Assembly (NCBI GenBank): GCA_033977485.1
Contig: CM066992.1
Span: 99,522,140 to 99,586,139 of the forward strand
Direction: 5' to 3'
DNA length: 64,000 nt
From: Hydrangea macrophylla
Lineage: Eukaryota; Streptophyta; Magnoliopsida; Cornales; Hydrangeaceae
A program made the translations under genes and the position numbers. Shown here piece by piece: positions 20,360-33,375 of this stretch; the stretch's first letter is position 1; each line of letters starts with the position of its first letter. The notes beneath the pieces are model-generated. The model ran no database searches. It was not told where the DNA came from and was given only the letters and a program-made list of their open reading frames with translations.

Positions 20360-23205
20360 CCACGGGGATTTGCGGCCAGCGCCCTTGAAAAAATAAATGG
20401 ACCTATTTATACATTTTTTTGACCTATTTATACACATTTTATAATTAGCACAAAAAAAAAAAATAAGAGAGGGGGGAATTAGTATGATAATTTTATAATG
20501 TCAGAGGGGTTTAATTGAAAAAATATAAAATAAAATAAATAAAAATTTAATAAAAATTTAGTAATAGGGACTTCCCCCTTTCTTAAGTCAATAATATATC
20601 CCCCCCCCCCCAACGTCTGTAGTACTAGGTCCCTATCCTCATGTAATCATAATTTTTAATGACAGCTTTACCCTTGCATATATATATATATATATATATA
20701 TATGCATGTCTATACATAATTACATACATTTATATCTATTAAATGGTCAAAGTTTGTTATAGAAGGTGAATCAAATCAGCATTTAAGCATGTTTAAATCA
20801 GATTGAACCAAATTAACTTGGTATATACACGAATTAAGGAAGATTTTTTGTTTGATTTTTCACATTACTTCATTTGCGAATTGTTGATATCTTTAAGAGT
20901 TTTGAAGACTTTATACTGATTTTTTGTATGTACACTACTTTTTTTTTTTTTTTACATTGTGTTTTATCTTCCAAATTTTACATTCCAAACATGTAAAATT
21001 TGGCGCCCATACATATGAAATTTGAATACACGTGTGAAATTTCTCGTGATACAAAATATATCTACATACACCTATTGATGTACGAATTTCTCGCAATCTT
21101 ATTGAAAATTCTCATTGTTTAACTCATTCATTTACCACAACATGAGGACTCCTATGATTTTTTGTATAAAAATTGAAATTCTCATTGTGAATGAAACAGA
21201 AGATATACAATAAATCTCAAAACATGCCAAAAAGGCCAACATTCACCCTCACAACCCGAGGGAAAAGGCACAAAACCATGCTATTCATATTATTGATCTT
21301 GCACTGTAGAATGAGAAATCATCCTCCATTATGTGCCTTCCCTCAGATTTATTTCATCGACCATGGTTGCAAAACTAACCACGTTACATCGACTTTGAGC
21401 TACTGGAGGTACTGCTTGTCGAGGTCTTCTTCTTCTTTTTTTGGCGCTCCTCGGTACACGTGCTCTAAGAATAAGAAAAGTAACAATATTAGCCACAGCA
21501 TCATACAACAATCATTTTAAGTTAATATAATATGTCTTTACCAATAAAAATGTTTGACAAAACATATGGCTTTTTCCAAAGCAGACTTGTGGAATCTAAA
21601 ACTTTAGATGTTATATGAAATTTTCAATCAACACAAGTGAATTTTAGATTCACATGGCTCATTTGATCCTCAAACTTCAGATGTTATCATTTGAATGCGA
21701 AATTTCAAAGTGTGATTTGTCATGTGATATTTCAACATAGTCAGATCATCATACAAAAAGCAGAATGTTGCTGCAAAATTTCATATGGCACATCATCATA
21801 TAGTAATCACAGTATAACTTCACATAATACATTTTCTTATCAATAACGATGTTCGACATCCGATTTTTTTTTCCAAAAGCAAAACTTGTGGAATCTAACA
21901 ATTAAGAAGTTAATGTGAATTTTTCCATCGTTTAACTCTTTCATTCACCACGACACAAGGACTTGAAAATACCAATGATTTTAGAATTGAATTTAAATGT
22001 TTCCATTGGCATCTCCTGCACAACTTGCAAAACAAAATTGGGTCATATACAATCCATAGAAAATTTCAACCTGAGAAATTGGGTCATGTTTTTTTTTGGA
22101 AAAAATGTGTATATGAAGAATCCTGAATCAACAACTTGCAAATGAAAATGCATATGCGGAATTTCATATATAATCAAAGTATATATAGAAGTTTAGATGA
22201 ATTTTTCAACACCCAAAATAATGGATCATTGAATATTCCCCGAAATCAACTTATTCGAAAGTTTTTTACAATAAACACCCTAAAAATTTGAAAAAATAGG
22301 GGAAACCAGCAAAACAATAAGGAATTTCAAGAAATTTAACATCAAAATCCTAGCCAAAACTTCCATATGTATCCATATGTTTTCATGACCACCATCTTTA
22401 CATGTTAATTCCGAATTTCAAGAAAACCCCTAATTTCTGAATCCAAATAATACTGTTTCGATGAAGCCCCAATGAAATTTCATATGAGAATCCAAATCCA
22501 ATATGAGAATCCATTTGTTTGTATGAAATTTCAAAACCTTGCACATAGAGTCAAAATCGAACCCACCATACTCGAATTGCTACGTTGGCCAGAAAACATA
22601 ATTTGTTCATCATCATGAAATTTTCAAAAACCCAAATTGGCACAAGCAAAAACCCAAATTTTCATACGAAATGTTTGGAAATCGCAAAACCACTTTCCTT
22701 TACAACCAATCAAGCCGTCGACGACATTAGACGTGAAATGATTCAATGGAGCTCTTCACCCAAGAAACATGAATAGCACGCGATTCTCATCATCGTTTCT
22801 TATCCGACTATATTGTGGAATATGTATATTGATTTTGCAAAAAATGAGAAATTATGAAGCTTGATTCTTGTTTTAATTTTCAAACGCCTTCAATATAGCC
22901 TGTGATAGTGGCTGTTTTGAACGAGATCTTTGGGACAATTAATATTTTAGCGTGATATTTGGGACAGTTAGCAGGCATGCAAATTTTGGCAACATATTGG
23001 CGCTTCTACTGCATATAAGGGTAAAATCTTCTAAAGAAAATACAAGGGCCTATTGATTAGAAGATTATTGGATTGATCTAATTGATAAAAAAAAAAAGGC
23101 CAGTATTTTGGTCTTTATACTAATTTACCAAAAAATTAATGTATATGTACAAATTTTTAAAACTTTGGGGAAGCCCCCCCACCCCTCTCTATGTAAATCC
23201 GCCCG
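20360..23205. mobile_element. Possible large non-autonomous TIR element
   Basis: The left edge (CAGTGCTTGATCCACGGGG, then GACCTATTTATACATTTTTT) resembles the ends of the hAT-like family at 3350 and 14838. The right edge has CCCACCCCTCTCTATG followed by TAAATCCGCCC, read inverted as GGGCGGATTTA. The interior has no recognised protein but carries many ATGAAATTT-type words and a second inverted pair, TTTACCCTTGCATAT near 20671 and ATATAAGGGTAAAA near 23015, which suggests a nested element. Boundaries and unity are uncertain. Confidence 0.3.
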
Positions 23206-24674
23206 TCTCCACTCACCACTCGAAAATGGGTTAATGAACATTTATTGGTGACTATAATGTGGTATTCACAGAATGGCAATGATGTACAATTTGGGAAGTT
23301 TGGTGTCTTTTTATCGAGAAATTATTCTTTGGACTGGGATCACCAAACCATTCTTGTGATGTCGTAGTATGGTTCAATGCAAGAGAGTCGTGTGTTAGAA
23401 AACCAATTAACACAAAAATGATAGGCTTAGGCTTTTTTTTTTTTTAACAGGTGGCTTTTCTTTGTTGGTTCAAATCACCATGTGGCGTAGTTGTCCCAGA
23501 CCACACAATCATTTCTTCTTCTTCTTCTTTTTTTCTTTTTCTTTTTTAATATCAAATTGAACTCATAACATTTAGCTGGTTTGTCCATGGCAATCCTACT
23601 AAGGAACCATTAGTGACTCTAAGCCAATTTATATTCGAACATGAATTTATCACCTTTTGAGACTACACTAAACGTTTAGCCTTTTATTTTCATTCTTGTT
23701 TTCAATGAACAACATCAAGATTTCATTAATTAAGGGAAAATTCCATCATAGAACATCCTATTATAGAAAGACAACCCCAAAAAACCAAATGAAGATCTAA
23801 AGCCACGACAAGTAGCCAATTTCCCTCTAATGGAGATTAAAACAAACAATAAAAATGGATATCATGGTAAAGAATAATGTTATGCTTCGATTCCCAAATT
23901 TGTATCCCAACTGTGCTTCCAATGGGACCACCTGGATTTTCATTGGAATTTGGTTTGGATGATCCCAGTGCCACATGTGTTGGGAAGCAAAGATTGAGAT
24001 ATAAATTTGGTAAGCATAGCATAATTACTCCATAGTAAAACCCCCATAATACCCATTCATCAAATTTTTATTTACCCTTCCCAAATCAACAAATTAACAA
24101 CCCAGAAACCTTAAAAAACAAACAATACCAAACAAAACACTTCCCAATCAAAAAATAAAAATCATACTCATTCCATATCAGTCTCTGATGATCTCTAAAA
24201 TGACATCCAACATTACTAAAGAGAAATCATTTAAACATGTCTTATACACTTTCTTCTTCAATTTTACCACAACCCTAAATTCACTATATCATGTTTGTAC
24301 CCCAAAAGAAAAAGAGCAAAGCAAAGTAAAATATTCAATTTTCTTCTATGGCGACAATCTCTAATTAATTGGTTTAGAATTGTTTGGTGTACTACGAATT
24401 AAATTAGGAACAGTTGCCCGTGTCATTTGACAATTTTTTACTATTAAAACTCCAATATTTAGGAAGAAGAGCAATATTGAAAATTGAATGCAGAAAAAAA
24501 AATCAAGAAAATTACCAGTCAATGATTTGTATGAGCGGCGGAGCAGCACCAACAAAGTGAGTAGTTTTTGCCACTTTTAACGATCTATAAAATAAAATTA
24601 TACTATGAAAATAAGAACCAAAAATCAAACCTTCAATTCAATTCACTATAGCCAGTAGAAGTCAATCAATGGTG
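23206..24674. other. No gene recognised
   Basis: AT-rich intergenic sequence with a T run near 23434 and pyrimidine tracts near 23514. No open frame shows a recognisable domain. It ends at the TSD (TATAC, 24675-24679) of the copia derivative. Confidence 0.5.
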
Positions 24675-24679
24675 TATAC

Positions 24680-26482
24680 TGTTAGAATATTATGTTAAGG
24701 TCTAGATACATTTGTTATTTGTATCTCATTATGTAAGCTGACTAGGTTCATTGTACTTCCTACGAGTTGTACTACTGTGTACTTCCTGTACTTCTACCTT
24801 CCCAGTTTAGGATTTAGGTAGCCTATATAAGGGCCTCTATTATTGTACATTTGATATAGAGTGAAATATACAATCTTCTTACTTTCTTTTATGGTATCAG
24901 AGCTATATACCTCTTGGTGATCTCTCCACTGCTCTAGCTTTGCCGTCGATCCCATCGGTATCTCCATTGCTGCAGTCACCTTCATCACCAACCAAACAAG
25001 CCTTATACTGTCCAAACCCCACGCCATCATCATCACTTCATCATCATCACTGCATCATCCTACCTTATGATATTGTCCAAACCCCCAAACCCCATTACTA
25101 AATCTCCACGCCATCATCATCACCATGCCTACATCACCATTGCATCATCCTATCACCCTATTACACCTAATCTCAATCTCAGATCATAGTATCACAATTC
25201 TATTAGACCATTTTTTTTTAAATTTGCTGACCACCACTTTTAATCATCTTCAAAACTCACGCCTACATCACTGATCGGGGAACTATTCTTCTGCTTCTCT
25301 ATGTGGATGACGTGATTATTACTGGTGATGACCTGTCTGGTATCTCAGAGCTCAAGAACCATCTTAGTCATCATGTCAAAATGAAAGATCTCGAGAAACT
25401 TAGTTTTTAATTTTTTTGGGTCTTGAGATCACTTCTACCTCTGATGGATACTATCTCTCTCAAGCTAAGTACTCTTCTGATATTCTTGCAAAGGCTGGAC
25501 TGACAGATAGCAAGACCAGTCCTACTTCTCTTGAGCCCAATGCTAAACTTACACCTCTAGATGGTACTCTTCTCGATAATCCTACATTGTATCGCCAGTT
25601 GGTTGGGAGTTTAGTTTATCTCACAGTCACCAGACCTGACATCACTTATGTTGTATATATTGTCAGTCAGTTTTTCTCTGCTCCCCGCTCATCTCACTAT
25701 GCAGCTGTCCTTCGCATACTCCGATACATCAAAGGGACTATGTTTCATGGTTTACATTTTTCTGCTTATTCTACACTTGATCTCCATGCGTATTCGGATA
25801 CAGACTGGGCAGGAGATCCCATTGATCAACGATCAACGACTGGGTATTATTTCTTTCTTGGCACATCTCTTATCTCCTAGCGTAGCAAGAAACAAACAAT
25901 CATCGCTCGTTCAAGCATCGAAGCCGTGTACCGCGCTCTAGCTGATGCTACTCAGGAACTCGTCTGGCTTCGATGGTCACTTACAGATATGGGTGTTACT
26001 TACTCCGCAGCTACTACTATCTTCTATAACAATCAAAGTGCTATACAGATTGCCCACAATGATGTATTTCATGAACGCACAAAATATATTGAGATTGACT
26101 GCCATTTTGTGTGTCAACATCTTGCGTGTGGAACTATAAGGCTTATCTCTGCACCCTCCATTGATCAAACAGCCGGTGCTTTTACAAAAGCTCATCCTCC
26201 GGGTCGTCTTCAAGATTTAATTTCCAAACTCAAGTTGGTTACTCTAATTCCACCTTGAGTTTGAGGGGGGTGTTAGAATATTATGTTAAGGTCTAGATAC
26301 ATTTGTTATTTGTATCTCAATATGTAAGCTGACTAGGTTCACTGTACTTCCTACGATTTGTACTATTGTGTAATTCCTGTACTTCTACCTTCCCAGTTTA
26401 GGATTTAGGTAGCCTATATAAGGGCCTCTATTATTGTACATTTGATATAGAGTAAAATATACAATCTTCTTACTTTCTTTTA
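24680..26482 (+). mobile_element. Ty1/copia deletion derivative
   Basis: Two 212-bp LTRs (24680-24891 and 26271-26482) start TGTTAGAATATT, contain a TATATAA box (24824-24830 in the left copy) and differ at only a few positions. The TSD is TATAC (24675-24679, 26483-26487). The PBS TGGTATCAGAGC starts at 24892, directly after the left LTR. The purine tract TTGAGGGGGG precedes the right LTR. Only about 1.4 kb of interior remains: gag, protease, integrase and the N-terminal RT have been deleted between roughly 25200 and 25280. The LTRs end TTTTA rather than the usual CA. Confidence 0.88.
25277..26258 (+). pseudogene. Copia reverse transcriptase C-part and RNase H
   Basis: The frame opens with the RT catalytic segment LLLYVDDVIITGDD (about 25285-25330) and continues through KMKDLEKL, the GLEI block, a C-terminal RT stretch (YRQLVGSLVYLTVTRPDI) and RNase H (YSDTDWAGDP, RSTTGYYFFLG, ERTKYIEIDCHF). 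A T-run frameshift near 25407-25417 and a stop at about 25880 break it, so it cannot act as written. The final codons lie just before the purine tract, as in intact copia elements. Upstream polyprotein domains are absent. Confidence 0.9.
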
Positions 26483-26487
26483 TATAC

Positions 26488-26861
26488 ATATATTTTTAGA
26501 GATAGTGAGAAAGAAAAGCCCAGGAGATGACATTGGTGAGCCGAAGTTGGGGTTGCGGAGGGGCCGTAACCGGAGATGAAACCCGCATTGAACCCGATAT
26601 GCTCAATCCCTTGGTCCGTCATCAGGCGGTACTTGCTTTCTCTCCTTGATCTTCCATTGCAGTGCAATTAGTGAATACAAATCGAATAACTTATCAGTAT
26701 GATTCAGATATATATATATATATATGTTTGTACAAAGATGGCAAGAGACTCATACCAGCCGTTGGTATTCGAAATTCATAGTGGCAGAGTAATCCGAACA
26801 TGGAGAGATGCAGTGAGTAGTGACAGAGATAGGGGAGAGGAAAAGGAAATTTTTGTGCCAT

Positions 26862-26904
<43 letters not shown>

Positions 26905-27105
26905 AATTTCCTAAAGAGAGGTGTTCAATGGATTGCTCTTTCAATTTCTTTGTTGTTTTTGACCAACAAAAAAAATCCATAAATGTACAATTCCATGTGT
27001 CGGCATTGCATTTCATCACTCTCTCACCTTCATCTTTTAGTATTTTAGATAGATAGATAGATAACTTGCATAATTTAATTCTTGAGTAATTAATGAGTTC
27101 TTTTA
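26488..27105. other. No gene recognised
   Basis: Contains (AT)n at about 26709-26723, a (GA)n tract at about 26869-26900 and a GATA repeat at about 27046-27063. Open frames through the GA repeat are artefacts. Confidence 0.55.
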
Positions 27106-28704
27106 GGGTAAAAATTACACAAACACCCTCTTAATTATAACTCGTTTTTTACTCACTACCTTAAACTATTCTATCCGACGAGCTCACCCGTTCAAATATG
27201 ACATTTGTACACTTTAACCCCCTATTTTGCTTCCATCCAAAAAGTAACAGATTTCATGTCACATGTATTTTCTTTTCTCTTCCTATTTTTTCCTTTTTTT
27301 TTTCATATAAAATTGAGCTAAGAAAAGCTTGTTGCACTAAAACATCATTTCATCCCCACTGCCTCTACTTCCCACACCGTCTCCATTGATTATCACTCTC
27401 TCTTGGAAATTTTGTGTGGGTCTAGCATTACGCTATCTCTGGATACATAATGCTACAATATTGGGTCTTGTACAATTGTATGGTATAGCTCATTATGTCT
27501 TCGTCCACATTCTCTTTGTTAAATTTGACTTTGTGTTTTCATTGGCATTTGAATTAGTGTGCTAGCTTATCACTGCTCTTGTTCACAGAGCAATTGGATA
27601 ATTATTAACCCGAATCAAATCATGAGAATTCAACTTCGAAAAAGTCATTACTACCCTATAATCAGATGAGTAATTAAATACGTATCAGCAGTGGGAGGAC
27701 GAAGATTGAAAAAGGGTTTTAAAAGGTTTGGTTGGTATCAACGCTGTACTCGAGCCGAGCTTTTCGAACTCGAGCTGAGATTTAAAAGCTAGCATCGTGT
27801 TCAAGCTTGAGATTGGCTCGTTTATTATCGAGCCGAGCCGAGTTGTTATCGAGCCGAGCCTCGAGCCCTTGTCGAGCGACTCAACTCATGTACAACCCTA
27901 GTAGCAAGTTTAAGTTGCCAACCAAACTCACGAACCAAGCTCAATGCTTGACAGTTGGTATAAATATATTTACCTAAAATAATTGCTTGGCACGTGAATT
28001 TATGACTATGCATATTATACTATGCCAATATTCTTTCAATTTTAAATACTTTGAATTATACATATATATATATATATATTATATTTTTATAACTATCATA
28101 TATATGTATATATAATATTCTTTCAATTTTAAATATTTTGCATTATACATATATTATATTTTTATAATTATCATATATATAAATTAAACAAGCCCTTATC
28201 AAATCTATTAAAGAGATTTTTCGCGAGCCTACTATACGAGCCTTAATCGAACTGTTTGTGAGCATTATCGAGCCGAGCACATGTGTGCTCAAGCTTGGCT
28301 TGTTTATTAAATGAGCTTTGTATTCAAGCTCGAGCTTAACTCATTTATTATACGAGCCGAGCCGAGCCGAACTTTTATCGAGCCAAGCCGCGAGCCCTTG
28401 TTGAGCGGATAGCTCGTGTACACCCCTAGTTGGTACATATGTTATAAGTAATGGTGTGCAAGTCAGTCGCATTATGTATCAAGCATATTTGAGTGAATGT
28501 GGATTTCTTCACGGTGAGGTACATCAGGACATGTAAATAAGGGGAATGAGGGGAGTGAGGATTGGTAATTTTGTCATTTCAGAATCTTTGGTTATTGGTG
28601 TTAAAAAGATAGATGAATGGGGGGTCATTTTGTTCACTTTATATGTTTACGAGGAATTAGTGGGATTGAGTCATAGTAGAGGGACTAATTGTGTAATTTA
28701 CACC
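27106..28704. mobile_element. Mutator-like non-autonomous element
   Basis: Left end GGGTAAAAATTACACAAACA. The right end on the other strand is GGTGTAAATTACACAATTAG. Both continue with CCCTC and a TAT(A/G)ACTC block. The 9-bp flanks GTTCTTTTA and CTCCTTTTA agree at 7 of 9. No transposase. A hAT MITE is nested at 27739-28428; without it the element is about 0.9 kb. Confidence 0.5.
27739..28428. mobile_element. hAT-type element with CGAGCCGAGC repeats
   Basis: Flanked by GTTGGTAT (27731-27738) and GTTGGTAC (28429-28436), an 8-bp TSD with one mismatch. The right end read inverted is TAGGGGTGTACACGAGC. The left end CAACGCTGTACTCGAGC matches it at 12 of 17. The subterminal regions contain many copies of TCGAGCCGAGCC in both halves and the interior is very AT-rich. 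Non-coding. The dense subterminal motif is the kind of array hAT transposases recognise. Confidence 0.75.
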
Positions 28705-28714
28705 ACTCCTTTTA

Positions 28715-31700
28715 TATCCAACTTAGACTTTATCCACTTGATCGACGGCCTTCCCGTTTCCTCTCCTCCTTCTTGTTACTCCTTTGGTCCTCTCCTCCCC
28801 TCCTGCTTGCCTCCTAATCTGGTCCTTATTTTTTCCTCCTTTCCCCTTTTCCTTTTAATTTCATCTCACCTTTTTGAATTTGTTTTTAACGCAGATCGGA
28901 GTTACATTACTGTCTCTATTTCCCCTCATTTTTTCTTCCTTGATCCTCTCCTCAAGTGTTTCTTTTTTCTTCTTCATCTTGACTTCTCAGCTTTTTTGAT
29001 TTGTCCTTATCCCTCAACATCCTCGCCCTAATTTTCCAATTTTTTTGTATAGTTTACTGGTTCTCAGTTTTCCAATAAGTCATTTGTAAGTTTCTCCTAA
29101 CGATATTTCTCCAATTAATTCCTTTTCCTACTTCTGAGGTTGAGCTCCTTGAAGTGGACTACCAAGTTTCGCTTTGGTCTTCATTTTCCTTCAGAGGTGA
29201 GCTTCCCTTTCCCATTTCACCATGATAATCCTTAGCTGGAATTGTCGAGGTCTGGCCAAATCCTCAATCATTTTCCATCTAAGAGACATGATGAGGGATC
29301 TTAACCTAGATTGCCTTTTTCTTTTCTGAATCTAAAATCAAAGGCAGAAAAGCCTCGAGAATTCTCATTTCTTTGGGATTTATGAACATGAAAATTATAG
29401 ATTCTGCTGGTCTTTCCGGTGGATTGTGATTAGCTTGGAAGAATGGTGTTCAGTTAGACATAATCTCCTCCTCCAACCATCTGATCACAGGTTTGGTCTC
29501 TTCGGACCCTCCCCATGCCCCGTGGCAATTAACCTATGTTTATGGCCCTTCTCGTAAATGTCTCCAACCCCCTTGGTGGAATGATCTTACCATGATAGGG
29601 AATGCCTTCCTAGGACCTTGGATTTGCATTCGTGATTTCAACAATATCATCCACCCTTCGGAAAAGAGGGGAGGAAGGTTCAGTGGCTCCACATCTACAG
29701 GATACCTGTCTATTTTTCTCTCTTCAATGGGTCTCATGGACATTGGTTTATTTGGAAATGCGTATACCTGGAGTAATAAACGAAGTGGCCTGGCAAACAT
29801 CAAAGAACGCCTGGATAGAGGCATTGTCAATCCTAACTGGAGATTGATCTTTCCGAAAGCTTCTGTTCTGCATTTATCTATAGCTGCCTCTGACCATAAT
29901 CCCCTACTTCTCAACACTTTGGGGAAGTAAATTCGAGGCCAAAGCAATTGAAATTTGAACCAATGTGGATCCGTGACCCTGGTAGCTATAGAATGGTTAG
30001 AGAAGCCTGGGAACCTCCTGCTTTTGGTTGTATAGCTTCCAAATTTTGTCGAAAACTCAAAAGAACCAAATCCACTCTCAAAAAATGGAATCGAACCCAC
30101 TTTGGAAATTGTATTTACAAGGCGAGATCGCTAAAAGCCACCTTTGATCGTATTCAACAATTGGATCTTACTCAGTTGAACCTTCGATTGGAGAAGAACA
30201 TTCAAGCGAGTCTTTATGAGCATCTCCAACATGAAGAACAATTGTGGAAGCAGAAATCGAGAATCCAGTGGCTTAAGGAAGGGGACTAAAATACTAAATT
30301 CTTCTATCTTTCAATCGTTATCAAACAAAGAAGGAATTCTATTGATGTCATTAAGGGCTCCAATAGTGTATGGCTTTCTAATTGGGAAGATATAGGTAAT
30401 TCGTTCCTAAACCATTTTTCTACTCTTTTCACTTCCTCTGATCCTACTTTTCCTTATGATTTAAATGGTTTATTTCCTCCGATCATAAATCAAGCAGAAA
30501 ATGATTACCTTTGTTCCACCTCCTCTGCCATAGAGATAAAGGCAATCGTGAATAATTTCAATCCCTATAAATCCCCTAGCCCCGATGGGATGTCTAGTCT
30601 TTTCTATACTACATATTGGGATAAAGTGGGTCTTGATCTGGTGGCTATGGTTCAAAAAAATTTCACCTCTGGTACTCTTTTTAGCCACTTAAATCAAACC
30701 AATATTGCTTTAATTCCAAAATCCTCTAAAAGCCTAACCGTTGATCCATTTTGGCCTATCTCCCTCTATAATGTTGCCTACAACGTGATCTCTAAAATCT
30801 TAGCTGATCGATTTAAGCCCTTTCTCCAGAAAATCATCTCCCCTTACCAATCTGGCTTTTTAAACGGGAGAACTATTCAAGAAAATTCCCTCCTCTCCCA
30901 TGAGCTTCTCCACTCAATTAAGTGTAAGACTGGTAAAGGCGCTCTCATGGCCCTAAAATTTGATGTCTAAATCTTTTGATAGAGTTCAGTGGTCCTTCAT
31001 TGATACCATTCTACACAACTTGGGCTTCGGTGCACCATTTAGAAATCTTATTAGCCAGTGTATTTCCACTCCAACTTAGTCTATTGTTATGAATGGCTCC
31101 CCCTTTGGTCATTTCTCTCCTTCTAGGGGTATTAGACAAGGAGATCCCCTCTACCCATTTCTCTTCATTCTTTGTAGTGAAGCTCTTTCTAGACTTCTCA
31201 TCCATAGAGAGAGTAGAGGAGATTTACATGGAATAAAAATCTCGAAATCATGTGCTCTGATCTCACATTTAATGTTTGCATATAATCTCCTTATTTTTTC
31301 TAGAGCTAGCAAGGAAAGCGCAGAATGCATCATGGATTGTTTGGATATCTATGCTAAATGGACTGGTCAGCTGGTCAATAATTCTAATTCTAGAGTCCTC
31401 TTCAGTAAAAATGCTACTCCCACCTTGAAAGCTAATATCAAGTGCATTCTAAACTTAAAGAATCTTGAAGGAAAGCAAAATCACTTGGGCCTCCCGCTTT
31501 ACTTAGATAGATCTAGAGTCAAATCCTTCTCCTACATTCTAGATAAAATGGAATCTCGCCTAGTAGGTTGGAAAAGCAAGCTCTTATCTCAAGCGGGTAA
31601 GGCCACTCTCATTAAAGCCACCCTCTCTTTGATTCCGTCTAATCTAATGCAAACTTTTCTGCTCCCAAAATCTCTTTGCAATAAGATGGACTCTATTATA

Positions 31701-33375
31701 AGAAAATTTTGGTGGGTACTAACCAGAATGGGAGTCCAAAATCAACCTTGTGGCTTAGGATAAAATTTGCTCTCCTAAAGCTTATGGTGGGCTTGGCTTC
31801 AGAAGAATGATGAACTTTAATAGAGACCTTATGGCTAAACCAGCTTGGTTGATTCTCTCAAATCACTCCTCTTTATGCCATAGTTCCCTTTCTAAAAAGT
31901 ATTGTCGGAGACACTCCTTCAACTCAGCAACCAGTTCATCTTCTGACTCCCCAATATGGAAATCTCTCCTAGAAGTTTGTGATCTTATTACCAAAGGTGC
32001 TTGCTATATTTTTGGAGAAGGAAAAGAAGTTGACATCTGGGCTGACCCATGGGTTCCCAATAAGGCTGGATTCAAAATCAGCCCTCTTTCAGTGGCAGAA
32101 AACATTCCTTGCAAGGTAAGTGAATTTTTCAATCCTACTACTAATACATGGAATCATAATCTCTTGACCCAAGTTTGCAACCCTGAAGATAATCCTTTCA
32201 TTGAGTCCATCCCTATTCCCTCGTTCCCTGGCCCAGGTTCCATCAGTTGGATTCCGAACAAAAAAGGGTACTTTTCTGTGAAATCAGCCCACAATCTTGA
32301 GCAATCGGCTAGACTTAATCATATCTAGCCTGAATCCCATTTCTAGAACAAAATCTGGAAACTCAAATTCATCCGAGACTTAAAACCTTCATTTGGAGAA
32401 TTTTTATGAAAGCTCTCCCACTGAGATCGACATTAGCCTTTAGATTAAACTTAGAAGATACTACTTGTGCCCCCTCTGCAAAAATTTCACCGAAACTGAA
32501 ACTCATCTTTTTCTTCATTGTCAAGTGGCTAGATCTCTTTGGTTTTCCTTCTAGGCCTTAGAACAAATAACCACCACTCATCTTCTCTGTAAGAATGGTT
32601 TCTTTATCTCTTTAGCTTGGGTTCTCAGTATCAAGTCTCTTCTAGATTCTTCCCATTGATGGCAATCATCCTCAATAACATCTAGTACATTAGAAACAAA
32701 TCTATTTTTGAAAAGCAAGTGATCGATCTTGAAGCTATTATCCGTAGTATCTCTTCTCAAGTTGTTGAATTTGCTCCCCTAGCAGAAGCTTCTTCCCGCT
32801 CCTCTTTCTCACAACCTCAACCCCAACTTCAGGTTGTCCCCCCAAACTGGCGTGCCCTTCCTACTACTTAGCTGAAATTTAACTGTGATGCAGCTGTAAG
32901 GAACTCACTCTTCTACATCAGTGCAGTCTTGCGGAACTCAGCTGGTGCTATTCTTGGTCTCTAGACTGAGAGGATTTCTTCTATTGATCCAGATGTTGCT
33001 AAAACTTCTGCTCTTAGAATGGCGGTTTCCATTGGTTTCAAGGAGAAGTGGCCCAAAATTATCTTCGAAAGCGACTCCCTTAATGTCGTTTATGCCATTA
33101 ATCTTTGGCACCTCTCTCCAAGTTGGAAGCTTCTTCCTTTGACCATGGATATTCGCACTATGAAGGAAGATTTTAGTGGCTGGAATTTTTCAAAAGTTTG
33201 TAGACTGGCCAACGATGTTGCCCACAATCTTGCGAGATGGGCTGCAGCTCTTCTTTTTTCTGGTTCGTTGGATCCTTTTTTTCCCCCTTTTGATGTAATC
33301 TCTGCTGCTTCAGCAGATTGTTCTTCTCTTTAAAGTTCTTTGATCAACAAAAAAACAAAAAAACAAAAACAACAA
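28715..33375 (+). mobile_element. L1-type LINE, defective
   Basis: A pyrimidine-rich leader (28740-29220) is followed by a broken ORF2 (endonuclease, RT, RNase H) and a 3' end TTTGATCAAC with an adenine-rich tail (33341-33375). No ORF1 with an RNA-binding domain was seen, so it is either deleted or was never present. The leader start is approximate because no TSD could be matched. Plant L1 elements of this class insert by target-primed reverse transcription. Confidence 0.85.
29222..33333 (+). pseudogene. LINE ORF2: endonuclease, RT, zinc-binding linker, RNase H
   Basis: The start ATG at 29222 opens the typical plant L1 endonuclease N-terminus (MIILSWNCRGLAKS). An extra T near 29326 shifts the frame before the SESK catalytic motif. 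Endonuclease continues to about 29930 (NAYTWSN, ERLDRG, SDHNPLL). RT spans 30548-31763: PDGMSSLFY, ALIPKS, YQSGFLNGRTIQ, GIRQGDPLYPFLF. The catalytic FADD box reads FAYN (about 31276), so both aspartates are lost. RNase H lies at 32866-33333 (FNCDAAV, FESDSLNVV, NDVAHNLARWA). Multiple frameshifts and stops make it inactive. Confidence 0.93.

Noticed and set aside
21191..21520. 109-codon open frame, with a 60-codon minus-strand frame overlapping it
   Set aside because: No recognisable domain on either strand, and it lies within a probable transposon block.
25977..26213. Minus-strand open frame opposite copia RNase H
   Set aside because: Shadow of the RNase H coding sequence on the other strand.
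28546..29031. 161-codon plus-strand open frame
   Set aside because: It crosses the MULE end and the pyrimidine-rich LINE leader. Composition is low-complexity (Ser/Phe/Leu), with no domain.
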